Assembly (NCBI GenBank): GCA_902778325.1
Contig: CACYWZ010000019.1
Coordinates: forward strand, 1-64,000
DNA: 64,000 nucleotides
Direction of reading: 5' to 3'
Source: an uncultured Spirochaetaceae bacterium
Lineage (GTDB): Bacteria > Spirochaetota > Spirochaetia > Treponematales > Treponemataceae
In this document: positions 41,317 through 49,692 of the stretch, one piece after another
Layout of the letters: each line of letters starts with the position of its first letter
How positions within the stretch are numbered: position 1 is the first letter of the stretch
Notes under the pieces: generated by a model
What the model was told of the DNA's origin: nothing
What the model saw: the letters and a program-made list of their open reading frames with translations, nothing else
Database searches by the model: none
Program-made: the position numbers and the translations under genes

Positions 41317-41409
41317 TTAAAATAAATCCTGCATATGTCGAATATCTTGATTAGAACAAACCTTGTCTGAGAAATCAAACTCTTTAATCGCACACTGCTT
41401 TCTTTTCAT
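41317..41409 (-). pseudogene. Chimeric MKRKQ leader fragment, 30 codons
   Basis: MKRKQCAIKEFDFSD is the normal leader start with its GGAGAGAGAAAAAC ribosome site. It then jumps into the DNA that ends the four-helix membrane gene: 41334-41362 equals 39814-39842 with one mismatch in 29. The result is a nonsense tail (KVCSNQDIRHMQDLF). A deletion between two leader/membrane cassettes explains it. Confidence 0.6.
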
Positions 41410-41433
41410 GTTTTTCTCTCTCCGATTTAGCTG

Positions 41434-42214
41434 CTACTTCTTGTTTATGATACTTACACCTTTAAGGTCTTTTGTGTACCAAGAAAGTGCTGAACACAGA
41501 GCTGCAATAAAGAATCCCATTCCTGCACCTTGTCGAAAGTCTTCATCTGTTAAAAAAAAATACAAAGCCTGCAATGCATGGGAGAAAGGCAGAAACTACA
41601 AGCTGCTTGAATCTCTGAGGTGAAGCAATCTTTTTTGAAACAAAGAAAAACAGGGTGAAGATAAAGTATGTGGCATACTGAAATACAATAACTAGCAGTG
41701 TTTCTTTCAGCGAAGAGTCTTCTAAATTTGTAATAAAAGTAATAAGAGGGCTGAGAACAGCAACAGGAATAAAGAATAGCAATTGTCTTTTCATTTTGAT
41801 TTCTGACTTTTTGACAGCTTCTATTTTTTTATCTTCTGCTGACTTCTTGTTTTCTTCTGCAAACTTTTCTTTTGGGCGAAGAAATAGCCAGTAGAATGAG
41901 GCTGCAAAAGCAGAAACAGGCATAGCTCTAATACCTATTTCTTCTAGTGTTATTTTTCTAAAAGTTGCTATTGAAGCGATATTTGCTATTATTGACATTA
42001 AAAAAAAGACAACTGGTGCATAATGATTAACTTTTAATACTTCCTGAGTCTTGAAAACTAGGCAAAGAAAAAGAAATGGAACAATCGAAAGCACCCATAA
42101 ATAAACAATTTGCTCTCTATTTTTTTCCTTAATTATGAACAAAATGATTGTCAAAATAAAATTTAATGCTACAAGTGATATTAACGGTATGAGTTTATAT
42201 TTTGTAAACTTCAT
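41434..42214 (-). pseudogene. Membrane protein paralogue B, frameshifted at an A9 tract
   Basis: From MKFTKYKLIPLISLVALNFI it matches paralogue A (40429-41280) in layout, including KFAEENKKSAEDKKIEAVKK and SPQRFKQ. The frame runs into a stop at 41543 just after nine consecutive T (A9 on plus, 41552-41560). With eight, it would continue LTDEDFRQGAGMGFFIAALC to SALSWYTKDLKGVSIINKK and end at 41434, as in paralogue A, giving 259 residues. The tract is a likely slippage site, so this may be an OFF phase rather than a dead gene. Confidence 0.7.
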
Positions 42215-42218
42215 TTTA

Positions 42219-42698
42219 TTACTTACTCCTTAATGTTCTAATAAAAAGAAAATAAATGCAACTCATAAAAAGACTGATTGGCACTGCAAAAACATACAAC
42301 AAATTTCTTGATAGGTCATTAGTCCAAAGCGCACAAAGTTGTTCAGAATCTTTTTCTTTTAATTCATAGTATTCGATTGTTTTGCTTAGAACAAAATCAA
42401 AAACATTATTTGCACCAAAAACTAATGCAAAATAAATCATAAAGCTAAGCAAAAGAAATTTTATTTTCCTAGACTCAATATTCTTAAACTTCAAACCAAA
42501 AGAAAATGCAACAATGCTAAAAACAATTGGAAAAACAACTACATATAAGTACATCTCAAATGGCAGACAATTTGAAAAACTGTATCGAACAGGAATTACA
42601 CCAGCTACTAAAATAGCAGCTAAATAAAATGTAACAGAAAGAACCAAAGACATATAACTGCTGTCAATTTCTTTAATCGCACACTGCTTTCTTTTCAT
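42219..42698 (-). CDS. Membrane protein fused to the start of a MKRKQ leader
   Basis: 159 residues. MKRKQCAIKEIDSS with ribosome site GGAGAGAGAAG is the leader start. It passes directly into a four-helix membrane protein (YMSLVLSVTFYLAAILVAGV and on). An internal Met (YMSLVL) could be the older start. Stop is 5 bp before paralogue B. A fusion by recombination at the leader is the simplest reading. Confidence 0.55.
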   Translation of the reverse strand: MKRKQCAIKEIDSSYMSLVLSVTFYLAAILVAGVIPVRYSFSNCLPFEMYLYVVVFPIVFSIVAFSFGLKFKNIESRKIKFLLLSFMIYFALVFGANNVFDFVLSKTIEYYELKEKDSEQLCALWTNDLSRNLLYVFAVPISLFMSCIYFLFIRTLRSK

Positions 42699-42715
42699 CT
42701 TCTCTCTCCTAATTT

Positions 42716-43225
42716 TTAATTGCAAAAAAAGGTATTTGGGGATAAATGCACCGTATTTCTATCAGCTAATCCCCAAAAATATTCAGTTTCTTGCAAAAAA
42801 ATATCTATCGAATTGGGAGTGCTCACTTTAGATTTTGGAATATAAATAAATCGGTACTTTTCACCTTTTTTTGTTATTACCAAAATCTTATACGGATTTG
42901 CTCTTGTTGTTGGATAGATAATCAGTTGAATAAAAATCTGAGCTATATCCGATTTTGTGATATCAGTGCTGTTCAACCCCTTCGTAAAGCGCAGTGTTTG
43001 ATAATCCACTCGGCTGACTTTTGTTTGTTCGCTGAAATGAAAAGTTCCATAAACAAAAATCCACAAGATATAAAAAACATTGATTATGACGAAAAATGTT
43101 ATGTCGTCTTTTGTTGGAACAAGATTGTTTAGTTTTGTACGAACTAAGAAAATAGTACAAAAACAGAAATAAATGAAATAACTGTATCTGTTCAAAAAAT
43201 AGTGTGATGATAATGTGTTTTTCAT
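42716..43225 (-). CDS. Membrane protein with PH-like domain, 169 aa
   Basis: Two N-terminal helices (~13-30 and ~40-60), then a soluble domain (SRVDYQTLRFTKGLNSTDIT, KSDIAQIFIQLIIYPTTRAN, YKILVITKKGEKYRFIYIP) that resembles the beta-rich domain of 38779-39258. AGGAAAAAA precedes the ATG. The stop lies just before the ribosome site of the next gene. Confidence 0.6.
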   Translation of the reverse strand: MKNTLSSHYFLNRYSYFIYFCFCTIFLVRTKLNNLVPTKDDITFFVIINVFYILWIFVYGTFHFSEQTKVSRVDYQTLRFTKGLNSTDITKSDIAQIFIQLIIYPTTRANPYKILVITKKGEKYRFIYIPKSKVSTPNSIDIFLQETEYFWGLADRNTVHLSPNTFFCN

Positions 43226-43232
43226 TTTTTTC

Positions 43233-43352
43233 CTATTTTATGGTTGTATAACCTATCCCAAAATCACTCATTTTAATATCACCTTTATACCCCACAGAAG
43301 AAGTTATACCTATATTAAATCCTGTAACCCCATTTTCTCTCTCCGTTATAAT
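43233..43352 (-). pseudogene. Peptide remnant with GVTG motif
   Basis: Without a usable start, the frame reads ENGVTGFNIGITSSVGYKGD then IKMSDFGIGYTTIK and stops 7 bp before the membrane gene 42716-43225. The leader-type ribosome site GGAGAGAGAAA and an ATG (43333) sit here too, but that ATG opens only seven codons. GVTG is shared with 40165-40344. It looks like a core whose leader was lost. Confidence 0.4.
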
Positions 43353-43355
43353 GTA

Positions 43356-43577
43356 TTATCTTAAAAATATCAAATGATTTGTTATATTTTTCGATAGCTG
43401 TATAACAAAACCTTCTTTTTCTGCAAAACTGATATAATCCTTTTCTGGTTGTGTTGCAAAAGGGTGCTGTTTTTTATTGTTTATCATTCCGAACAAGTTT
43501 TCAGAATTTACTTGAATTATTGCAGAGGATGAAAACGAGTTTGAGCATGACAATAGCTTATGAAGCATACTTTTCAA
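43356..43577 (-). CDS. Small unknown protein, 73 aa
   Basis: MKSMLHKLLSCSNSFSSSAI, later HPFATQPEKDYISFAEKEGF. Not recognised; AGAGAGG lies 15 nt before the ATG, too far to be convincing. The frame continues after its stop into the GVTG remnant. First candidate gene of the minus-strand island. Confidence 0.3.
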   Translation of the reverse strand: MKSMLHKLLSCSNSFSSSAIIQVNSENLFGMINNKKQHPFATQPEKDYISFAEKEGFVIQLSKNITNHLIFLR

Positions 43578-43811
43578 AATACCTCTCTTTTTATAACACT
43601 CCCCTATAATAAATTTATTTTTTTGACAAACATTCTAAATCGTGATAATATATAAATATAAAAATGTTTCGCTTCTGATACAAATCTAATCTGCCTAAAG
43701 TAAACACTTATCCCTAACTACATTTTATGAACACCCTAAATAGATTTGCCGTATAATCTAACTAGAGTATACTCCCTATTACTGCGGAAAATCAGTATAA
43801 AGAACAGTAAT

Positions 43812-43849
43812 GAGAGGGGGTGTGTTATTGTAGTAATGCACACCCTCTC
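43812..43849. other. Stem-loop upstream of the HU-like gene
   Basis: GAGAGGGGGTGTG pairs with CACACCCTCTC (two-base G bulge) around a 14-nt loop. A TATAAT (43752-43757) lies upstream. The region 43578-43896 holds this element and probable promoters for both directions; no gene is seen. Confidence 0.6.
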
Positions 43850-43896
43850 TTCGTAGTGATACAGGGTGTAATACTATTGTTTTTGAGGAGGAAAAT

Positions 43897-44688
43897 ATGC
43901 CAAGAAAAAAGCCGAGTTTCATTTCTATCGAAGAAGCGAAAACTGCTGTTGATGTCGTGGTTCGTGAAAGCAATCTGCCATCAGCGGACGGAAAGAAGCA
44001 TCAGTACGGTTCGATTGTGCATCGAAAAGCAACAGTGCGCTCAATTCTTGCCGAAATGGAGGAGTATAATCAGTCTTTAGCGAGCAAAGAAACTATGTTT
44101 TATATTGCAAAAGAGCTGTCCATGCGTATGATGAAAAAATTTAAGCAAGGATATTCAGTGGAGCTTCTTGACTTCGGAACGATTTTTCCAACTATCAAAG
44201 GAAGTATTTGTGCAAGCGACAAGCCGAGCGATATAAAAAAGAAGTTTGATGTAGGATTCACTCCGTCTGATGAATCTCGTGGCGCACTTAAAAATCTTAC
44301 AGTCCGATGCGTGCACCGTCCGCCTGTGCAGCACTGCATTTTTTCAATCGTCAATATGTTTGAGAGAGAGGAGCGGAATAAGCTTCGCGTCGGGTGCATG
44401 GCAAAAATCAATGGCAAGTCGATAAAGCTCGGAGGAGCGAAAAGCGGACTGTATGCCGCGGCAGTCGAGGAAAACTGGAACGGAATTCTTCCGAGCCGCA
44501 AGGACTGGATTTTGATGGAGCATGTGGCACAGAACAAGCCGTCATCGCTTGAATTTTATGTGGATGAGCTTGAAGAGGGCTTTTATGTGTTTGTGGTTGA
44601 AACCTCTTTGAGCGCAGGTGGAAAGTGTCTTAAAAAGAGTGTCGTTTTGAATACTTGTGTGGTGAAAGTGGAAAAAAAACATTCATAA
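43897..44688 (+). CDS. HU/IHF-like DNA-binding protein with DUF4469-type C-domain
   Basis: 263 residues. The N-terminal ~120 (VRSILAEMEEYNQSLASKET, YSVELLDFGTIFPTIKGSIC, KKFDVGFTPSDESRGALKNL) match the HU-like domain found mainly in Bacteroidetes. The C-terminal part (KLRVGCMAKINGKSIKLGGA, WNGILPSRKDWILMEHVAQN, NKPSSLEFYVDELEEGFYVF) fits DUF4469, an Ig-like domain. Probably a nucleoid or regulatory DNA binder. GAGGAGGAAAAT precedes the ATG. It borders the peptide island. Confidence 0.8.
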   Translation: MPRKKPSFISIEEAKTAVDVVVRESNLPSADGKKHQYGSIVHRKATVRSILAEMEEYNQSLASKETMFYIAKELSMRMMKKFKQGYSVELLDFGTIFPTIKGSICASDKPSDIKKKFDVGFTPSDESRGALKNLTVRCVHRPPVQHCIFSIVNMFEREERNKLRVGCMAKINGKSIKLGGAKSGLYAAAVEENWNGILPSRKDWILMEHVAQNKPSSLEFYVDELEEGFYVFVVETSLSAGGKCLKKSVVLNTCVVKVEKKHS

Positions 44689-44714
44689 AACAACACTCAC
44701 GCTATAAAAACATA

Positions 44715-44743
44715 TTGTTAATAAATAGAACGTATGCTATTCT
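44715..44743 (+). promoter_or_regulatory. Promoter of the flotillin gene
   Basis: TTGTTA (44715-44720), 17-bp spacer, TATTCT (44738-44743); the gene starts at 44794 after GAGAGGTG. Confidence 0.7.
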
Positions 44744-44793
44744 GAAAATCGTGCAAAAAAGTTGCATAATTTTCTAATCGTGAGAGGTGTTTT

Positions 44794-46323
44794 ATGCCTG
44801 GAGTATCTGTTATAATAGGCGGCGTTGTTGTCGTCTTGCTTATCATTCTTTTTGTCAATTCGTATTTGACAGCCCCGCCTGACAAAGCGTTTATTATTTC
44901 GGGAATGAGAAGAAAGCCGAAGGTGTTTATCGGAAAGGCTGGTCTTCGCATTCCGTTCTTTGAGCGAAAAGATATTCTTGAGCTCTCCCTCATTCCAATC
45001 GACGTGAAAACTTCGTCCGCTGTTCCGACTGCCGATTTCATCAACATCATGGTTGATGCGCAAGTCAACGTCAACATTTCAAGCGACGCGGACAAAATCC
45101 AGCTCGCAAGCCAGAAATTCTTGAATCAGGACACAGAATATATCGCTTCTGTTGCGCGCGAAGTTCTTGAAGGCAACATGCGCGAGATTGTCGGAAAAAT
45201 GACATTGCAGGAGATGGTCAGCGACCGACAGAAGTTCGCGGACTTGGTAAAAGAGAACGCAGACCCTGACCTTGCGGCAATGGGCTTGGACATCATCTCG
45301 TTCAACGTCCAGAACTTCATCGACAACAACAAAGTCATCGAGAATCTCGGTGTCGACAATATCGCAAAAATCCAGAAGAACGCCGCGATTGCCCGTGCTG
45401 AGGCCGAACGCGATATTGCAAAGGCTCAGGCAAACGCAAAGAAAGAAGCGAACGACGTTCAGGTTCAGGCTGACACGCAGATTGCGATTAAGCAGAACGA
45501 GCTTGAAATCAAAAAAGCCGAGCTGAAAGCGAACGCCGAAAACGAGAAAGCGAAAGCGGACGCTGCTTATGAAATCCAGAAGGAGACACAGCGCAAAACG
45601 CTCGAAATTACGACAGCTGAAGCGAACATCGCAAAACTCGAAAAGACAACGCTCATCAAGCAAAAGGAAACAGAAATCGCAGAAAAGCAGCTTGATGCCC
45701 AAATCAAGAAAAAGGCTGAGGCAGAGAAATTCGCCGCTTTGCAGAAGGCAGACGCTGACCTTTATGAGAGGCAGAAGAACGCTGAGGCTGAGCGATACGA
45801 GCAGGAGCAGTCTGCTGTGGCTTTGCAGAAGAAGGCTGAGGCAGAGAAGTTCGCAAAAGAGCAGGCGGCTTTGGCAGTGAAGGCTCAGGCGCTCGCAGAA
45901 GCGGAGTCCACAAAGGCGAAGATGGTCGCTGAGGCTGACGGTATCAGGGCAAAAGGTGAGGCTGAGGCTCTCGCCGTAAAGCAGAAGGCGCTCGCTGAAG
46001 CCGAAGGTATCGACAAGAAGGCTGAGGCTATGAAAAAGTACGGCGAGGCGGCTATTTACGAAATGTATTTCAAGGCGCTCCCAGAAATCGCAAAGAACGT
46101 TGCAGAGCCGCTTTCAAAGGTCGGCTCTATCACGATGTACGGCGAGGGCAACGCTGCAAAACTCACTGGCGACATCACAAAAGCAATGACGCAGATTACA
46201 AGCGGCGTCAACGACTCTCTCGGTATCGACTTGAAGAGCGTCTTGGGCGGATTCTTGGCTGCGAAGGCTGTCGAAGGTGCGAAAAAAAGTGCGGAAGACA
46301 CTCACTCTAAATCTAGTGAGTAA
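44794..46323 (+). CDS. floT: Flotillin-like membrane scaffold
   Basis: 509 residues. One N-terminal hydrophobic hairpin (VSVIIGGVVVVLLIILFVNS), SPFH/band-7 domain (~30-210; TAPPDKAFIISGMRRKPKVF, LASQKFLNQDTEYIASVARE, GLDIISFNVQNF), a long Ala/Glu/Lys coiled coil (~210-430; AEAERDIAKAQANAKKEAND) and a Gly-rich end (GVNDSLGIDLKSVLGGFLAA). Flotillins organise ordered membrane domains and oligomerise. No NfeD partner gene is next to it. Directly followed by an 83-bp repeat array. Confidence 0.93.
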   Translation: MPGVSVIIGGVVVVLLIILFVNSYLTAPPDKAFIISGMRRKPKVFIGKAGLRIPFFERKDILELSLIPIDVKTSSAVPTADFINIMVDAQVNVNISSDADKIQLASQKFLNQDTEYIASVAREVLEGNMREIVGKMTLQEMVSDRQKFADLVKENADPDLAAMGLDIISFNVQNFIDNNKVIENLGVDNIAKIQKNAAIARAEAERDIAKAQANAKKEANDVQVQADTQIAIKQNELEIKKAELKANAENEKAKADAAYEIQKETQRKTLEITTAEANIAKLEKTTLIKQKETEIAEKQLDAQIKKKAEAEKFAALQKADADLYERQKNAEAERYEQEQSAVALQKKAEAEKFAKEQAALAVKAQALAEAESTKAKMVAEADGIRAKGEAEALAVKQKALAEAEGIDKKAEAMKKYGEAAIYEMYFKALPEIAKNVAEPLSKVGSITMYGEGNAAKLTGDITKAMTQITSGVNDSLGIDLKSVLGGFLAAKAVEGAKKSAEDTHSKSSE

Positions 46324-46520
46324 GACTTTTTGATTTTTCTTGCCCGCTAGAAATATTGTGAGCTCATTTCTTAAATGGGGCTTTAGACACAAAATCTAGC
46401 GGGCTTGACTTTTTGATTTTTCTTGCTCGCTAGAAATGTTGCGAGCCCGTTTCTTAAATGGGGCTTTAGACATTATTTAATGTGAGCAAGACTTTTTGTT
46501 TTTTTGACCTCGCAAGAAAT
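46324..46520. repeat. 83-bp tandem array (2 full units and a third start)
   Basis: GACTTTTTGATTTTT begins at 46324 and 46407, and GACTTTTTGTTTTTTT at 46490: 83 bp each time, twice 41.5. Each unit has long dyads, for example GCCCGCTAGA...TCTAGCGGGC in the first and CTTGCTC...GAGCAAG in the second, enclosing the common TTTCTTAAATGGGGCTTTAG. It begins at the flotillin stop codon and may also terminate transcription. Confidence 0.9.
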
Positions 46521-46640
46521 AATGTGAGTTCAGAAAAGCAAAAAATGGACTAGTGTCATTTTGAGCGGAAAACGGCGAAAAGTCGTTTGGAGTCGAAAAA
46601 TCTGATAATGCCTTTTCATAATCTTTTTTTGAAAGCCAGA

Positions 46641-46683
46641 TTCTTCGACTTCGTTCGCGTTCGCTCACTTCGCTCAGAATGAC
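46641..46683. repeat. Intergenic GTCATTCTGAG-type element
   Basis: On the minus strand it reads GTCATTCTGAGCGAAGTGAG through GAACGCGAACGAAG to TCGAAGAA, the widely dispersed intergenic element with GCGAA repeats. A shorter relative is at 34622-34665. The stretch 46521-46640 shows nothing else. Confidence 0.75.
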
Positions 46684-46722
46684 ACAGAGTCAGAAAAACA
46701 TAAAAATAGGGAGTTAATCGTT

Positions 46723-49599
46723 ATGAAAAACATGAGAAGACTTTTCACGGCTGTTGTTGTCGTGTCGCTTCTTTTGGTTCAGTCGGTTTTTGCAGAAAAG
46801 ACTCCGATTGAAAACCTCTATGAGTACACGCTCGACAACGGTCTTACGGTGTTTATCGCCGAGAACCACGCTGTTCCTCTTGCGTATGTCGAAATCGCGG
46901 TCAAGGCTGGAGCAATCACGCAGACAAAGGAGAATGCGGGACTTTTTCATCTTTATGAGCATATGATGTTCAAGGGAAACTCGCTTTATCCGAATGCGGC
47001 ATCTGTGAAAAAGGCGCTCAGCGATATGGGCGTCGCGGACTGGAACGGAACGACGGGAATTGACCATGTGAACTACTTTTTCACGATTCCGTCCGACCAG
47101 CTTGAGAAGGGCTTGGCGTTCTGGAATGCGGCGATAAGAAGTCCTCTCATGGACGCGAAGGAGCTTGAGAACGAAAAGAAGGTCGTCCTTGCCGAAATCG
47201 AAGGTGACGCTAGTGACCCAGGTTCTTGGGTTCGCGATTATTATCTTTCAAAGATGTTCCCAAAAGAGCCTTACAGACTCGACCCCTCAGGCTCTTCTCC
47301 TGTTGTGAAGAATGCGACTGTGGCGCAGATGAAGGACATGCAGTCAAAATACTACATTCCGAAAAATGCGGCGCTTTTCATCGGCGGCGATGTGAATCCA
47401 GAAGAAACGCTTGAATTGGTGAAAAACATTTATGGCACTTGGAGCAACAACGGAAACGAAGCGCCAGAAAAGAATGAGCAGGCTTCAAAAGAGCCTTTCT
47501 CCGAGATGAATATCGCTGTTCTTCCATACGACAAGATTTCTCCTGAAATCGCAAAAGTTGAGTTGAGCTTCCGAGGCCCTGACGCTGACTTTGAGAGAGA
47601 GGACACTTATACAGCCGATTATCTTTTGCAGCTTCTTTCTGACCCTGACGGCTACTTTGCAAAGACGCTCGTCGGTACTGAGGAATTGGGAATCCCTGAT
47701 GTTGATTATGTTTCAGGCGGATACGGCACTTCAAGAGCGGCAGGTCTTCTTGACTGCTCGGCTGTCATGCTCCATCCTGAGCAGAACATTCTTGCCCGCG
47801 TGAAACTTTTTGAGAAGATTGTCCGCGAGGATATCTTGCCGAAAGTTGCTTTGGACAAGAAGAACTTTTCAAAAAAGAAGATTGAGGCAATCGCACGCTC
47901 TTTGCGCGATGATGATACTGTAACGTCGCAGACTGCGACAGGTCTTCTTTCGGTGTTGCGCTTCTGGTGGTGCTGCACTGACGCTGATTACTATTACACT
48001 TACAACGACAAAATCACCTCTGTCACGAGCGCGGATATGCAAGGCTTTGTGCAAAAATACATCGAAGGCAAAAAGCCGATGGTCATCGTTATGCTGAACC
48101 CTGCTGTCTACGAGAAGGTGAAGGGTGAGTTTGCCGAAGCGGGCGCTGATGAAATCACTGACAACTTTGTTTGGTGGAAGATGGACAAGTTCCAGCCTGA
48201 CGAGAGCAAAATCGCAAAGGGAAGTCGTGTCCTACAGGACACTCAGATTTATGTTCCTGTTGAAAAGGCTGTCGACAATGGCTCAAAGAAAGAAAACGCT
48301 CACGACATTGAAACTTACATTTTGAAAAACGGAATCCCTGTTTATGTCAAAAACGTTAAGGGCGCAAAGATGTCTTCTGTATATGTGTCGCTTCTTGGCG
48401 GAATTGAGCATATGACAAAGGAGACTTCGGGACTTGAGGGCGCTCTTTTTGATATGATGGCGTCTTCTTCAAAAAAATACAGCTACGCTTCTAGGCAGTC
48501 AATCGCGTTCAGAACGGGCGCTTCTGTCGGCGCTTTTTCAAAAATCGGCGGCTCTGGTCTTGGCGTTACTTCAATCAGCTCTTACTTTGACGAGATGCTT
48601 TCGATTCTGGGCGATAGTTTTGTAAATCCTGTTTTTGAGCAGAAGGTTTATGACAACTATATGACTGAGGCTCGGCAGGACATTCAGCAGATGTTGAACG
48701 ACCCAAGAAGCCTTATGATGTACAAAATGGACGAGACGCTTTACGAAAACCACCCTTACAGTGTGTCTGCGAGCGTTACGCCTTCGTCGATTGAGAACAT
48801 CACTGTTGAGAATATGAAAGCGCTTTACGACAAGATTATCCGTCCTGAAGATATGTATGTTGTCGCAGGCGGAAACATCAATGCAAAAAAACTCGTTGCC
48901 GCTCTCAACAAGACAATCGGAAGTATCAAGGCTGGAAAAGGCAGCGCGAGGGTGGCTCTCGAAGTGCCACCGCTCAAGATTAGCGGAGCGAACGTGATTA
49001 TGACACACCCGAGCGCACAAGGCTCAGGATATGTTGCCCGCGTTTTTGCAAGCCCTTCAATCCACGACAGCGATTATGTTGCGGCCGCTGTTGCTTCTCA
49101 GGTTTATTCTGACACGATGTTCAACGTTGTTCGAGAGCATCACGGCGCTTGCTACACGCCAAGCAGCGGCACTGGCGGAAATGACGCTCCTTTTGGATAC
49201 GAGTTCTTGTTCAAGCTTTCCGATGTGAAGAACTTTGCCAAGTACATGGAAGAAGCGCGCAACTATATGGCGTCGGACAAACTCATTGAAAGCGTGAACG
49301 ACAAGGGCGAATATGAGTTTACGACTGTCGAGAATCGTCTTGACGGCTACAAAAACTCATTCATCAACACAAGTTATGCTTCTCAGCAAACTGTCGGCTC
49401 TATGACTGCAAGCATTTTGAACAATATCCGAAACTACTCAGACCCGTATTACAGCGAAAAGCGTCTTGAGCAGATTCGCTCGCTGACTGCTGACGACATC
49501 AAAGCGGCTTTCAAGAAATATTGGGTTGACGAAAAGTCGCAGTGGTTCGTTATGGTTGGCCCTGAGGACGAGGCGAATGTGAATCTTCCGCCACTTTGA
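46723..49599 (+). CDS. Secreted M16-family zinc peptidase 1
   Basis: 958 residues. Signal peptide MKNMRRLFTAVVVVSLLLVQ-SVFA. First M16 domain with inverted zinc site HLYEHMMFKG (H-x2-E-H) and the distal Glu in ENEKKVVLAEIEG; a second M16-like half follows (~530-958; NGIPVYVKNVKGAKMSSVYV, LYENHPYSVSASVTPSSIEN) without a zinc motif. Typical pitrilysin-type chamber proteases degrade peptides. Location is probably periplasmic. A second paralogue follows 94 bp downstream. Confidence 0.93.
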   Translation: MKNMRRLFTAVVVVSLLLVQSVFAEKTPIENLYEYTLDNGLTVFIAENHAVPLAYVEIAVKAGAITQTKENAGLFHLYEHMMFKGNSLYPNAASVKKALSDMGVADWNGTTGIDHVNYFFTIPSDQLEKGLAFWNAAIRSPLMDAKELENEKKVVLAEIEGDASDPGSWVRDYYLSKMFPKEPYRLDPSGSSPVVKNATVAQMKDMQSKYYIPKNAALFIGGDVNPEETLELVKNIYGTWSNNGNEAPEKNEQASKEPFSEMNIAVLPYDKISPEIAKVELSFRGPDADFEREDTYTADYLLQLLSDPDGYFAKTLVGTEELGIPDVDYVSGGYGTSRAAGLLDCSAVMLHPEQNILARVKLFEKIVREDILPKVALDKKNFSKKKIEAIARSLRDDDTVTSQTATGLLSVLRFWWCCTDADYYYTYNDKITSVTSADMQGFVQKYIEGKKPMVIVMLNPAVYEKVKGEFAEAGADEITDNFVWWKMDKFQPDESKIAKGSRVLQDTQIYVPVEKAVDNGSKKENAHDIETYILKNGIPVYVKNVKGAKMSSVYVSLLGGIEHMTKETSGLEGALFDMMASSSKKYSYASRQSIAFRTGASVGAFSKIGGSGLGVTSISSYFDEMLSILGDSFVNPVFEQKVYDNYMTEARQDIQQMLNDPRSLMMYKMDETLYENHPYSVSASVTPSSIENITVENMKALYDKIIRPEDMYVVAGGNINAKKLVAALNKTIGSIKAGKGSARVALEVPPLKISGANVIMTHPSAQGSGYVARVFASPSIHDSDYVAAAVASQVYSDTMFNVVREHHGACYTPSSGTGGNDAPFGYEFLFKLSDVKNFAKYMEEARNYMASDKLIESVNDKGEYEFTTVENRLDGYKNSFINTSYASQQTVGSMTASILNNIRNYSDPYYSEKRLEQIRSLTADDIKAAFKKYWVDEKSQWFVMVGPEDEANVNLPPL

Positions 49600-49692
49600 T
49601 GACGTTCAATTTTAACTTCTAAGTCGTTTTTTTGCGCAAAACGATATGGTGCAACTTCTTTGTTATCGTTAAACTTCGTTTGTGAGGTGTTT

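Noticed and set aside
36658-43577. Integrated phage or conjugative element
   Set aside because: No integrase, terminase, relaxase, portal or att-like direct repeats; genes are only short peptides and membrane proteins.
43578-43896. tRNA gene or small RNA in the AT-rich gap
   Set aside because: No cloverleaf or TTCRANY-type arm; only a hairpin with a G bulge and promoter-like boxes.
45079-45880. Basic Arg/Ser-rich frames across the flotillin coiled coil
   Set aside because: They are off-frame translations of the Ala/Glu/Lys repeat region of the flotillin gene.
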